Part shown: positions 1 through 10,071 of the stretch, one piece after another
How the letters are laid out: every line of letters starts with the position of its first letter
Position numbering within the stretch: the first letter of the stretch is position 1
Origin: Tetrapyrgos nigripes
Lineage: Eukaryota > Basidiomycota > Agaricomycetes > Agaricales > Campanellaceae
Assembly: GCA_013368315.1 (NCBI GenBank)
Contig: JAACJM010000067.1
Location: 186,001-250,000, forward strand
Length of the DNA stretch: 64,000 nucleotides
Direction of reading: 5' to 3'
Notes under the pieces: generated by a model
What the model saw: only the letters and a program-made list of their open reading frames with translations
What the model was told of the DNA's origin: nothing
The model's database searches: none
Position numbers and translations under genes: made by a program

Positions 1-514
1 CCTGCGCGTTTTGGATCCAGTCTGGATTCGTCGGATAACCATCGCGTTACAGATTGAACCGTCTTCTGCATCGTCACGCGACAGGATCGCCCTCAAAACA
101 GCCAGCAAACTGGCGATGCAAACCTTTGGAAGACTCGAGATTGCGACAAAACTTCAACACCATCATTGACCCCTGATAATTCTCCATCGAGGTCTCGTCG
201 TTCTTCCATCACCTCCCTCTTTTCCGCCGGCTCCTCTCCCCAATCTCCTCGTTCAAGTTGTTCCGAGTCCCTTGCGACGAAATTCCAAAAGGAGCCTTCA
301 CAAACTTGCTCACAAGAGGCAAGAGGAGTGCAGTCCCCTTGTTGAAGACTCGCATGTTGAAGAAGAAGTTGACTGCACTATCCGTGTCCTACCCGGTGGT
401 GAGACCTTCCTCAAGAAGCTTGGTCCGTCTGCGTTACGCCATAATGCGTTCTGGCTCGACGAATGAGGGTTCGTACATGGTTCCTTTTCTGCGCTTAGTG
501 CAGTTCTTGGATGC
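1..514. other. Left-edge sequence without a supportable gene
   Basis: No convincing domain or exon could be read here on either strand. Short open frames exist around 258-539 but overlap one another in several frames and look like no family I know. Upstream exons of the HAD remnant that follows could lie here, but I cannot support them. Confidence 0.4.
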
Positions 515-928
515 ATGTCACAGGCTGGGATCACTCTAGACTACAAAGGAGTGACCGCCACTGCCGATGATATTGATCAATCTTCAAGAAACACAACCGC
601 TACCAATGACCCCGTCGTAGGACAGGCCATTGACTCCGTCGTAGCAGCCGTACAGTCCATTCTAGCAGCTGAGCGAATGGACCGTCGTTTACAAGATTGC
701 ATCATTGTCGAGGACTCGCCTGCAGGAATCCGTGCTGCAAGAACTACGGGTGCAAAGATTATTGCAGTTTGCGGTAGATATAGTCGAGAGGGGTTGGAGA
801 AGTATCGACCACATTATGTGGTGGATAGTTTGGAGGATGTATCCTGCAAATGGGTTAACCGATATGATGGGCTGAAGACGTTTGCGTTTTATATTTATGA
901 AACGGGTGCTGGTATGAAGGCAAAGTAG
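515..928 (+). pseudogene. HAD-superfamily phosphatase, C-terminal remnant
   Basis: The last ~80 codons (about 690-928) contain CIIVEDSPAGIRAARTTGAK, a typical HAD motif III/IV region in which the acidic ED pair would bind Mg2+. This form resembles fungal DL-glycerol-3-phosphate phosphatase (GPP) and 2-deoxyglucose-6-phosphate phosphatase-like enzymes, cytosolic enzymes that dephosphorylate small sugar or polyol phosphates. The following stretch VVDSLEDV also fits the end of that fold. The N-terminal DxD nucleophile motif expected some 150 residues upstream is not readable in any frame from position 1, and the first ~55 codons of this open frame do not resemble the family. I therefore read it as a truncated or rearranged 3' remnant; a gene whose 5' exons lie left of the window is the alternative. 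It sits just upstream of the first glyoxal oxidase duplication unit. Confidence 0.5.
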
Positions 929-1084
929 CTTTGGCACCAGGAGGAAGGATGGATAGTAGTATACATGTATCTAAGAATTCAAAAGATCTCAAAATCTAGT
1001 ATCTAAACGTTTCTCTCAACTCCGCGTGCGTTTGTGGACTTGACCGAGCCTGGACGCGTCGGTCTCGTGAAAAATGTCATCTCT

Positions 1085-2085
1085 ACCGTTTCTGCGATAC
1101 TTTGCCTTCTATTCCACAAGCAAGCTATAAACGAGTCAATAACGACAGCAAAAAATTCAATAACTAAGATCGGATTGGAAAACTGCCTGGTAGAAGATTC
1201 TCTCCAACGTCTCAGTCTCGTCACAAGGTTGTGCGTACGCTTCTCTCCCGTCTATATCACGACCACTAATACGACGTACAATTAGGTCTCACCAAAGGAT
1301 AAGCGCTAATCGATAATCCGTTACTCCGGCCTTATCTACGCATACAAGAACCATGCATAATGCCACCATTCCGATGTTGTTCCAATGTGTCAATTCTCAT
1401 AGGCGTTCAGACGGACAAGCAGCCTCGAAGCAGCCAACGCCTGTAGTCTTCCTCCATCAACATAAACATGAACACAATAGCAATCCATCTTACCTTCTTC
1501 CCTTATCTTTCTTCCCATCGACCTCTCCCAGACGCAGTATCCGCTGACTACAATACCGAGGAACCGTTGCATACACACTCGGCACCGTTATACTCTCTTC
1601 TGGAACGTTTCAGAAGACATATTAATGCGGCACAATGGACTGGTTCACACGAAGGGAGAAGCACGTCTGTATCTTTTACACCTTCATATACGATCTGCTC
1701 ATCAGAAATCAGTCAGATGTTCACCCAAGTCCTCTCCAAGATTTTGGGACGCCAGCTCGGAGAAAGAGCGTCTTGATTGTTGATAGAGCCCTTGCTGCGA
1801 CTTCTGGATTTTCCGAAACGCCTATGGCCAAGGACAAGTTTGGGTCTACCTCAGATTACAAGGATGGAAACTGGAATGCGCCAGTGGGAGACATTTCCAC
1901 GTTGGACCACGAGTTCCGGTCGTATTTGCAGCTTTGAAGTTGGACTTGGCACGGAACATCGATTTTGCACATTCTTCTCGAGATCAAGTGAGTCTAATTC
2001 CCGAAGTGTTCATGTATTCCCTTAACTAAAACGACAAAAGAGAGCGGGCCAATTGCAAGCTTCAAAGGCCGGATCCGTGTACAAT
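1085..2085 (+). repeat. Upstream block of GLOX duplication unit 1
   Basis: This ~1 kb block recurs, with small indels, upstream of GLOX-B (about 8947-10020) and GLOX-C (about 12375-13265). Shared anchors include TTTCTGCGATACTTTGCCTT at 1089-1108 and 8950-8969, and the stretch around 1200-1285 that matches 9080-9165 and 12390-12480. Several short frames are open but interrupted differently in each copy, so I do not call a gene. The 3' part (about 1930-1990) encodes SWTWHGTS-like residues seen before every GLOX copy. The block shows that whole segments, not only the oxidase coding region, were duplicated. Confidence 0.7.
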
Positions 2086-2096
2086 CAATTCAGAGG

Positions 2097-2103
2097 CATA
2101 TAA
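2097..2103 (+). promoter_or_regulatory. TATA box of GLOX-A
   Basis: CATATAA lies 48 nt upstream of the GLOX-A start codon within a stretch closely conserved in copies B and C. The spacing fits a TATA box with a short 5' leader. Confidence 0.55.
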
Positions 2104-2144
2104 GGACAGTTCCACAAGCAAGAGGGTGAAAGCGACTCAGTTCC

Positions 2145-5100
2145 ATGATGTGGACAACTCTGGCCTTGACGTCTGTACTCGCCTCTGCCATTCCTTCGAC
2201 TATCTCTCAGTCTGAAGGTCTCGGTTGGCACTTTGTGCAGAACGGTTCCACCCAGTTGACAGCTCTTGAAGCTATCGTCGTTTCTCCTACTCTCGTCGTT
2301 GTTTTCGATAGAGTTCTTGGTGACCCTCTTCAAATCAACGGCCATCAAGCTTGGGGTGCGATATGGAATACCGAAACCAACAATGTGACTGCTATCGACG
2401 TTGTGACGGATACATTCTGCGCTACGGGAGGGATTTTGAGCAATGGGACTATGGTCAGTGTTAATTGTTCTCTATTTTACTTAGTGATGTGCGGGCCAGG
2501 GCCGGGCCTGAAGCCCCGGGCTTGGGCCGGGTTTTGTAGGGCTCGGGCCTTGCAAAATCCAAAGCCTGGCCCTAGGCCCAAGCCCTATGCGGGCCTGGGC
2601 CGGGCTTGGGCTAAGCCCAGGGCTTTACTGACAAAAAATGACTGTAGGCGTATGCAAAGTCCATGTACTTAGATTCGTCTATAATACTAATACACTACTG
2701 CATTTTGTCCCTCCGAAAGCGTACTCTGTTTTGGACGATGCATGCTCTTGGAATCGGGGGAGTATGGAAAATAAATTTCATTACACTATGTTGGTCCGAC
2801 TCAAGACCCCACCCAGGCATACCTAATATAGCATTTTCCTACATCGTATAAATTTGCTGAAGCGGCGGGCCCAATGTCATCCCCGTGTCTCAAATTGTGG
2901 CTGCAACACCCAGGACAGCAAATACAAAGTTTACAATGACACTGCATTGATGATTGAATAAGTGCATCTCAAACTGCGAGCTTGCTCATATAGAGTCAAA
3001 GCACTCACCTGCCAGTCTAACGTTATTTTTCGTTGCTTTGGGGACATGCAAATTGCAGTCGCAGCATCAGTCACCTAAATAGTAAATACCCTGTCCAAAA
3101 TGGAAATCAAATGAAAATTACTGTTGAAGTGGTCCATCTATGTCAATCTATATTGATGATTGGCTTTGAAAACTTTAACCCAGCATGATTTCAATGTAAA
3201 AGTATGACATTTTGACCAGCAAGGCCGTCTACAAGGAGCAGTGTCAAAGTCTAAAACTCTAAAAATTTGCGATATGTGGCGCGCCCAGAGATAAAAAGAG
3301 CCCGAGGCCGGCCCCAGGCTTCGGGCCTGCTACATTCATAAGCCCGGCCCTCAGGCCCTACAGGCCCTCCATCGGGCTTGGGCTGGGCCAGGCTTTTTTG
3401 GGCCGGGTTTGGGCGGGCTTCGGGCTTTAGGCCCTGGCCCGCACATCCCTAATTTTACTTCGCTAGCTGATTGGTACGTTTTGAAAAGCTCTCAATTGGC
3501 GGACAGTCAATCGAAAATTCCACTGCACCTGGAACGGTGCCGCCCCCTGAAAAAGATGGTCTTATGGGTCTGAGGATCTTTGAGCCATGTCTTGACCCTG
3601 CCGGTGTCAACTGCACCCTTTTCGAGAATCCAGAAACTCATTCTCTTGCTGAGAACAGATGGTATCCCAGTTCTTTAAGAATCTTTGACGGCTCCTTGGT
3701 GTGTACTATCTACTGCACATTCTCACAGGATACTCATCTTGCATAGATGATTGTAGGGGGAATCCACAATTCTACACCTTTTTTCAACGATGAAGAACGC
3801 TCGGCCAGCTCGTTCGAGTTTTTCCCAAAGAAGGATGGAGGTGTGCCTCGTCCATCTGAGTTCCTCAACAGAAGTCTTCCAGCAAACTTGTTCCCTCGGT
3901 ATGTGTCTTTTTATGTTTTCCTTTCCTCCATCTCATGTTGTATAATCACCTGTAGTGCCTTTGCTCTCCCTGACGGCAAAGTCGTCATAACCGCCAACAA
4001 CCAAACCATCATCTACGACATTGAAGCGCAAACCGAGACCATTCTTCCTGAAATTCCTAATGGTGTCCGTGTCACAAACCCATACGATGGAGCCGTCACT
4101 CTCCTGCCACTTTCCCCTCCAGATTACATCCCCCGAAGTTCTCGCCTGTGGAGGAAGCAACGCCACCGACGATTTCACCAATGACGAAGCCAACAGACTC
4201 TCGTCACAAGATCCCGCTTCTGATCAGTGCTCTCGTATCGTCCTCACTCCCGAGGGTATCGATCAAGGATGGATTGTTGAAACTATGCCTGAAGGAAGGA
4301 TTATGCCCGAAATGATCCTGATGCCTAACGGTCAAGTTCTCATCATCAACGGAGGCTCAACTGGTTATGCTGCTGCCGGTACTGTTCGAGATCCAGTTGG
4401 CAGGTCGAATGCGGATAACCCTGTGTAAGTTTTCCACGATTTATGTGTCGAGCTGACCGTGAACTATGATTTCTAGGTTCACTCCTTTGTTGTATGACCC
4501 TTCAGCGCCACTCGGTAGTCGAATGAGTAGGGAAGGGTTGCCAACGACGGATATCGCCCGTATGTACCACAGCAGCGTGTCTTTGTTGCCGGGAGGGTGC
4601 GTACAAGTGCATTGGTGCTCTTTTTCTTGTTTATTGATAATGGTTTTTCTAGCAACATCTTCATCGCTGGTTCCAACCCTAGCGGTGGCGTTCGTCTTGA
4701 TGACAAGTTCCCTAGGTGAGTTTTACCTTAGAGCCATAGCGATTATTAGACTTAACACTGTCTCTTCAAAGTGAATTCCGTGTCGAATATTTCAATCCAC
4801 CATACATGACCGTTCCTCGTCCTTCGTTTAGCAATCTTCCTGAAAAAGTCGGTTTCAACCAGAAGATTACTCTTGATGTTGAAATCCCCGAAGGGCTCAA
4901 TACATCGTCCATTAAAGGTGCCCTATAATCTTTCACTAATGCGTAGTTTTCACTGATTATACTAATGAACAGTGTCCCTCATGGACCTCGGCTATTCCTC
5001 GCATGCCTTCCACTCGAGTTCCCGACTAGTGTTCTTGGAAGCCACTCTCTCTGAGTCCCAGAAGACTTTAGAAATCACTACTCCACCGAATAACAGAGTT

Positions 5101-5288
5101 TACCCGCCTGGTCCAGGTATTTTCTACTCCAAGATTGCGATCTGATATGACGCTAACCTATTGCTTCTCTAGCTTGGCTCTACCTCACTGTTGACGATGT
5201 GACAAGTAAGGGAAGTCAAGTCATGGTTGGATCGGGAGGAACACCTCCGCTCCCTGACGAAGGGGTTCCTATCCCATTAAGAAGGTAG
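2145..5288 (+). pseudogene. Glyoxal oxidase copy A, frameshifted, with a transposon in intron 1
   Basis: Copper radical oxidase (AA5_1 glyoxal oxidase), a secreted enzyme that oxidises aldehydes to acids and makes H2O2. Exons: 2145-2453, 3489-3698, 3747-3898, 3956-4424, 4477-4596, 4653-4715, 4772-4917, 4973-5116, 5173-5288. The nine-exon plan equals copies B-D. Copper and radical-cofactor residues are all encoded: Cys in DTFCATGG, Tyr in RWYPSS, Tyr-His in RMYHSS, His in YSSHAFHSS. Two defects: intron 1 is swollen to 1,035 nt by a 970 bp hAT-like insertion, and exon 4 has five Cs (4130-4134) where B and C have four. That gives 469 instead of 468 nt and shifts the frame after PDYIP. Unless this is a sequencing error, the product would lack the Tyr-His and C-terminal His ligands. 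N-terminal secretion signal as in the other copies. Confidence 0.85.
2482..3451. mobile_element. 970 bp hAT-type non-autonomous element inside GLOX-A intron 1
   Basis: The ends are inverted repeats: left TAGTGATGTGCGGGCCAGGG, right end complementary to TAGGGATGTGCGGGCCAGGG. They are flanked by a perfect 8-bp target-site duplication ATTTTACT (2474-2481 and 3452-3459). The empty site is preserved in copies B and C. An 8-bp duplication and a TAGNG terminus are hAT hallmarks. Both subterminal regions are dense in GGGCC/GGGCTT runs. No transposase frame is readable, so it is non-autonomous (MITE-like) and would need a hAT transposase in trans. The precise intronic location leaves both splice sites of the host intron intact. 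Confidence 0.88.
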
Positions 5289-5525
5289 TGATACTGCCTA
5301 GGGGCAATCATGATGGAATCTGTACAAAATTTTCTGGACCTTGTAGAATGAACAGCAGATTATTCTTGAGTAACGCTTTGTGGAGAAAACGATACGATTG
5401 AGGCGGCCTTTGAAAGTTTGTACATAAAGCGATAGCTTCTTTGTGGATCCATCGTCATCATCCCTAGCACGAGTGCTTGATGAATGGCAAGAAGTTTTCA
5501 CTTCTGCGCTATCCAGTCTTGAACC
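5289..5525. repeat. 3' flank of GLOX-A shared with GLOX-C
   Basis: From about 5320 to 5475 this flank closely matches 15537-15690 downstream of GLOX-C (for example the shared stretch GAAAACGATACGATTGAGGC), including the CATCGTCATC end. GLOX-B lacks it and runs straight into the next unit. This helps order the duplication events: the A and C units keep the original downstream context. Confidence 0.65.
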
Positions 5526-6340
5526 TTGGAACATTCCGGTGAGTATTCTGTCGTTGACTTGTCGCTTCCACCCAATCTTTTTGTAGCCGGGAAATGTCGA
5601 AGACTGGTCCAAGCTGGATGTATGCTCAAGTACCCGAGATTGTCTCAAAGCTACTATTCGAGGAGTTGTACCGACCTCTCTCACAAGGGCCAGAACGCTC
5701 TTATTCGCTCAAGACGTGTAGTTGGAAGAGAGACAAGTATAAGGACAGTAAGCAGGAATCCATTCTCCGAATTCTTCCTAGCTAGAGACTTCGTTGCCGG
5801 AGATGTTGATCCCCCTTCCCTTCGTCTCGACTGCTTGCGCAACTTTCGTACCTTGGCTATTGATAATAGAGTATGGGACATGGCTACCTGAGTCTGGCTT
5901 CGGTCAGCTATCCTAGGACCTCTATTCACTGCACTTTTAAACAGCCCCGATCTCCAAACTCTTCATGTTCGAGTGCCCTTTCTCCGGTCGATTTCGTTTT
6001 CATTCAGTGTAGGGGCGTCCTAGACACCGAGGGAGCTCCCGTCTTAAACATCAAGAAACTTGTAGTAGAGGAGCTAGCGATGAATGTCCTGGTAGCGATG
6101 ATACCGCATCTGAATTGTCTGTCCAGTCTTGAGGTGCACAATGACGGTTGGAATACGAGCCGAAAGAAGCTCAGGTTGGTTCTGGACAGGGACTGTGCAT
6201 CTACGCGTCCACGCGTCGTTATAGGACCTGTAGGATGCAAGACGGGTCCTTGCAGTATGAAGAGAGAGGGGACCCAGGTGTTCTCGGCCTCGTTGTGTGC
6301 AGGAGCTTCCCTAGTTTCCCTAGTCCTGAGTCAGAAGTTA
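5480..6340 (+). pseudogene. Decayed F-box/LRR-like remnant 1
   Basis: The sequence around 5480-5560 and 5820-5880 is homologous to the larger remnant at 7220-8620 (shared TTGATGAATGGCAAG and an L-R-F-R-T-L-A-I-D stretch at about 5838-5862). No continuous frame survives; reading passes through at least three frames and a cut-down middle. In related basidiomycete proteins, an F-box followed by degenerate leucine-rich segments recruits targets to SCF ubiquitin ligases. That role is inferred from the better-preserved second copy. Confidence 0.45.
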
Positions 6341-6357
6341 GAACTAGTAGGGAAGCT
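6304..6357. repeat. Imperfect inverted repeat next to a stray gene fragment
   Basis: AGCTTCCCTAG at 6304-6314 is followed by an imperfect inverted partner ending AGGGAAGCT at about 6349-6357. The same 11-mer recurs at 6857-6867, on the other side of the transporter fragment. Confidence 0.5.
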
Positions 6358-6845
6358 TGCAGGCATCGCCGATGCGGCGAATGATATTCTGGGTATGTAC
6401 GTTTCCCCAACCCGAGCAAGGAAGCCATGACTCAGCACCCAGCAGCTTCGCTACAGGCGGCTACATATCTATCTGGGTCAATGCCATCTTTGCCATGAGT
6501 GATACTGCAGACGTGGGACATCGAGTTGGCTTTGCCATGACCATTCTCGGAGTTGGTGCTCTGGTTGGCCCACCCATAAGCGGCGCGATTGAGCGTTCGT
6601 CCGGGGGATTTCCTGCTGCTGGGTATTACGCTGGTGAGAGACCAGGTGTTCATTTTCTGAGACATTGTACACACTGACCGTGGAACAGGGAGTGTCATAG
6701 TATTGGCAACACTGCAGCTGATTTGGTCACGTCAGCTTCTAATGAACGGAAAGATATGGGGAAAATTTTGAGCTTTAGGTGACCAAAAACACACCCGTGG
6801 AGTTGGGAGTGGTGTTCGAGGCTTCCGTTGTACATGATAGGAAAC
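6357..6845 (+). pseudogene. Internally deleted copy of the 46-48.5 kb MFS locus (3' end of transporter)
   Basis: From about 6391 to 6845 this is a near-identical inverted copy of 46085-46545, the last exons and 3' flank of the MFS transporter. It includes the last intron and the same stop codon region (about 6770). The encoded stretch ending GGFPAAGYYAG is the last membrane-spanning part of a monocarboxylate-type MFS protein. The preceding ~36 bp (6357-6392) matches DNA near 48470-48530, upstream of that gene. So the copy seems to derive from the whole 46-48.5 kb segment with the middle lost. No start or N-terminal half is present, so it cannot encode a transporter. Confidence 0.75.
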
Positions 6846-7220
6846 TTGTTTACACTAGCTTCCCTAGTTCTCCGGGCTAGGGAAGCTGTCGGCCCAGGCT
6901 GACGAGAACAGAGAGAGGCGCAGATAAGGCTATACGAAAGACTCGCCCCTCCCCAGTCATACGAAATCGGAGCGCTTCAGGACCAATAAGAGTCGTTCTT
7001 GTACTTGTGATTATTCAGCGCGACCAGGAAACTTCTATTCGTAATATGTTGATGTAAGAGAAACTGTTACTTGAGAGGAGGTTGAGGAGACCCACGCTTC
7101 TTTTGACCGCGACCGTGACCTCCGCTTTTCACCAACTGATGCCTCTGTCATTGTCAAACGGCTTCTACGGTGATCTATACCACTGCTGGACGTATTCATA
7201 CCCAGATCTAGTGTTCAAAG
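6846..7220. other. Intergenic, with an 11-bp perfect hairpin at 6857-6887
   Basis: AGCTTCCCTAG (6857-6867) and its exact reverse complement (6877-6887) flank a 9-nt loop. It may be a foldback relic or a breakpoint feature. Nothing else recognisable occurs up to the F-box remnant. Confidence 0.5.
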
Positions 7221-8630
7221 GGTCTACTTCCTAGATGTTCGCCTTCTCAGACCTCCAACGGAGATTTTGCAAGCAATTATTCTCGAGCTAGAGGTGCGTC
7301 TTTCTATCTTTCCATTGAGACTTTTTGTTTATTTTCCGTATGCGTAGAATTGCTTGGACAGAAAATCTTTACGGAGCACTTGCAAACGCCTCAATATCAT
7401 CATCGAGCCTATTCTCTTCTCGAAAATCACCATCAACACTCACAATTCGGTCCTCGAAGCGGTCAGCATCCCATTCTACAAGGCGCTTGCTCTTCCCCTT
7501 CTAAAGGTGTTGCGATGAATGAGAGGACTTTGTCGAAGTATGTTAGGACGTTGAGAGTACAGGATAGGCCGTCTACCACGGGCCATGATAATGCGAGCCA
7601 GGAAGCGCTTGATGAATGGCAAGGAGTTTTCATGTCTGCGCTCTCCAACTCGGTGAATGTTGGTTCTTTCCAGTGAGTACTTTGTTTGCAGGTCTCACCC
7701 CTGCCACACTCATGAAACCCAGATTTATACAGCTGGGAAACTTCAAGACGTAGTCAAAGTTGGATGTACGTCCAAGTGCCTGAAATCATATCCAAGCTAC
7801 CTTGTCTGCATTTGCCCTAGCTGTAAATCTTGGTCTCGATGGTTTTCCTGTCAGTGAATATCCTCCTGCTATCCCTCTTGACCGACTTCACAACCTTCAC
7901 ACATTGGCCATTGATGCAAGAGGGTTCCACTTACCCAGCAATGACTTTAATCAGCACATCTTCAAACCTCTTTCCGCTGCGCTGAAAAGCAACCCTAATC
8001 TCCAAACCTTACGGGTTGCTGCGCCATCGACAACTTCGACGCGGCTTTTGTTCTGGGATCTTTTCGCGAGCGTTTTAAACAAGACTCGGAAGAGCCCTGG
8101 AGCATCGACATCACCTTTATCGTTCATGATACTTGTAATAGAAGACTTGGTGATGTTCATTCCGGTAACGATTGCACATTTCCAATTCCTGACTAGCTTG
8201 GAGGTGACTCTATCAAGGCTGGAATCTGGTAAATTTTGGAATGTACTGTGCATGGCGAATGTCCATCTGGAGCGTCTTATGGTGAATTGCGACATAGAGC
8301 GCACTCTTTTGGATTATATCTCGCAATGCTACTCGAGATTAAGGGTCGTGCGGCTCTATAGCGCCGCGAGAAGAACGTCCGACGAAGCGTCCAATCGCTT
8401 CTTTGGTAGCATCCTCCCCAAGTTTGCAGGGTCTCTGGTTAGTCTGAGCATCCATCCGAACTTTGAAGGAAGATGGTGCATAGGGCAGCATAATTTGGAT
8501 ATGGTTTTCAGCTGTTGCAATATGGAAAGTTTGGCAATATGTTTGAGTGGAGATCTAGAAGAGATCGTCGATGTAATTGTGAGTGTTCTTACCGACACAT
8601 TTCGTCTTTTTTGGTCTGATTGGTAGTATC
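7221..8630 (+). pseudogene. F-box/LRR-like protein, frameshifted
   Basis: The 5' part (about 7226-7292) reads LRPPTEILQAIILELE, an F-box-like start with the PPEI-type core. An intron (about 7293-7346) follows, then a C-K-R-L-N stretch of the kind that follows F-boxes. The frame breaks at about 7511-7515 (TGA); a neighbouring frame continues with NERTLSKYVRTLRVQ. From 7802 to 8626 a long open stretch reads as leucine-rich, LRR-like sequence (HNLHTLAIDARGF, ALKSNPNLQTLRVAAP, LVSLSIHPNF), typical of basidiomycete F-box substrate adaptors, a large and fast-evolving family. The frame break and lack of a clean N-terminus suggest a pseudogene. A missed short exon or a sequencing indel is possible. 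It is not repeated with the GLOX units. Confidence 0.55.
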
Positions 8631-8945
8631 ATAGGATGATGTAGTGAATCGTGCCCACTCACTGCTGCGGCTCAGATCTCTTCCCCTTTCTACTACTCTG
8701 AGTCGGAGTAGCCGCAGCCCTTCGAGACGGTGTCTTGGACTGGTTGAGATGGACCCACAGACCGTTAAGCATCTCATTCGAGAAGCTCTCGACAACTTGC
8801 AGCCTACAGACAAACAGGTCGATACTGGGCTGTGCATACATTCCTTCCCGCTCTGTTATACGGTCTGCAGGACACAAGACGGGTCCTTGAAGTATGAAGC
8901 GACCCGGAAGGGGAGAGGCAACGTTGACTCGTGATACCATCGTAC
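8631..8945. other. Tail of the F-box region, no clear gene
   Basis: A short imperfect inverted repeat CTGCGGCT / AGCCGCAG occurs at about 8662-8716. The stretch at 8860-8900 resembles 6215-6265, both ending in a GACGGGTCCTTG-like sequence, which again ties the two F-box remnants together. No coding assignment. Confidence 0.4.
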
Positions 8946-10023
8946 TAAACCGTTTCTGCGATACTTTGCCTTCTACGCTCGCATCATCAACACCAAAAAC
9001 TTCCGCAGGCAAGTTACAAACGAGTAATTAACGACAGCAAAGAATTCAATAACTTGGATCGGATGGGAAAACTGCCTTCTCTCCAACGTCTCAGTCTCGT
9101 CACAAGGTTGTGCGTATGCTTCTCTCCCATCTATATCACGAACACTAATACGACGTACGATTAGGTCTCACCAAAGGCTAATCCATTACTGCGGCCTTAT
9201 CTACCCATACAAGAACCATGCCACCATTCCGATGTGCCAATTCTCATAGGCGTTTAGACGGACAAGCAGCCCTGAAGCAGCCTATGCCTGTAGTCTTCCT
9301 CCATCAACATGAACACTATAGCAATCCATCTTACCTTCTTCCAATCGACCTCTCCCAGACGCAGTATTCGCTGCCTATACCATGGAAGAATCGTTGCACA
9401 CACTCTCGGTACCGTCACATACTCTCTTCTAGAACGTCTCAAAAGACATGTTGCAGTATAATGGACTCATTCACACAAAAAGGGAGAAGCACGTCTGTAT
9501 CTTTTACACTTTCATACACGATCTTCATTCTCATTCACTCATCAGAAATCAGTCAGATGTTCCCCCGAGTCCTCTCCAAGATTTTGGGACGCCAGCTCGG
9601 AGACAGAGCGTCTTAATTGTTGATAGAGCTTGCATATGACCCTTGTTGCGAGTTCTGCAGTTTCCGAAGCGCCCATGGCCAAGGACATTCCAACTGTTTG
9701 GGTCTACCTCAGACTACAAGGATGGAAACTGGAATGCACCAGTGGGAGACATTTCCACGTCGGACCACGAGCTCCGGTCGTATTTCAAGTTGCAGCTTCG
9801 AAGTTGGACTTGGCACGGGACATCGATGATGCACATTCTTCTCGAGATCAAGTGAGTCTAGTCTGTAATTCCCGTGTATTCCCTTGGCTGCCGACACTGT
9901 ACACAGGTGTCCTAGGATTCGAATACATTCTTTTCTGGACATTAGACCCTGAATAAAACGACACAAGAAAGTGGGCCAATTGCAAGCTTCAAGGGTTGGA
10001 TCCGTGTACAATCAATCCAGAGG
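8946..10023 (+). repeat. Upstream block of GLOX duplication unit 2
   Basis: Second copy of the ~1 kb upstream block (compare 1085-2085 and 12375-13265). It has several indels relative to unit 1, including the loss of about 60 bp around 9060-9080. The W-T-W-H-G-T-S reading lies at 9807-9830, about 240 nt before the GLOX-B start. It is the best-preserved reading of this peptide among the copies, yet a stop follows shortly after, so no gene is called. Confidence 0.7.
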
Positions 10024-10030
10024 CATATAA
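10024..10030 (+). promoter_or_regulatory. TATA box of GLOX-B
   Basis: CATATAA, 48 nt before the start codon, the same spacing and context as copies A and C. Confidence 0.55.
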
Positions 10031-10071
10031 GTACAATTCCACAAGCAAGAGGGTGAAAGCGACTCAGTTCC

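Noticed and set aside
2482..3451. A gene within the hAT element (several short frames)
   Set aside because: Frames are under 70 codons and come from GGGCC-rich sequence or A/T-rich filler; no transposase motif.
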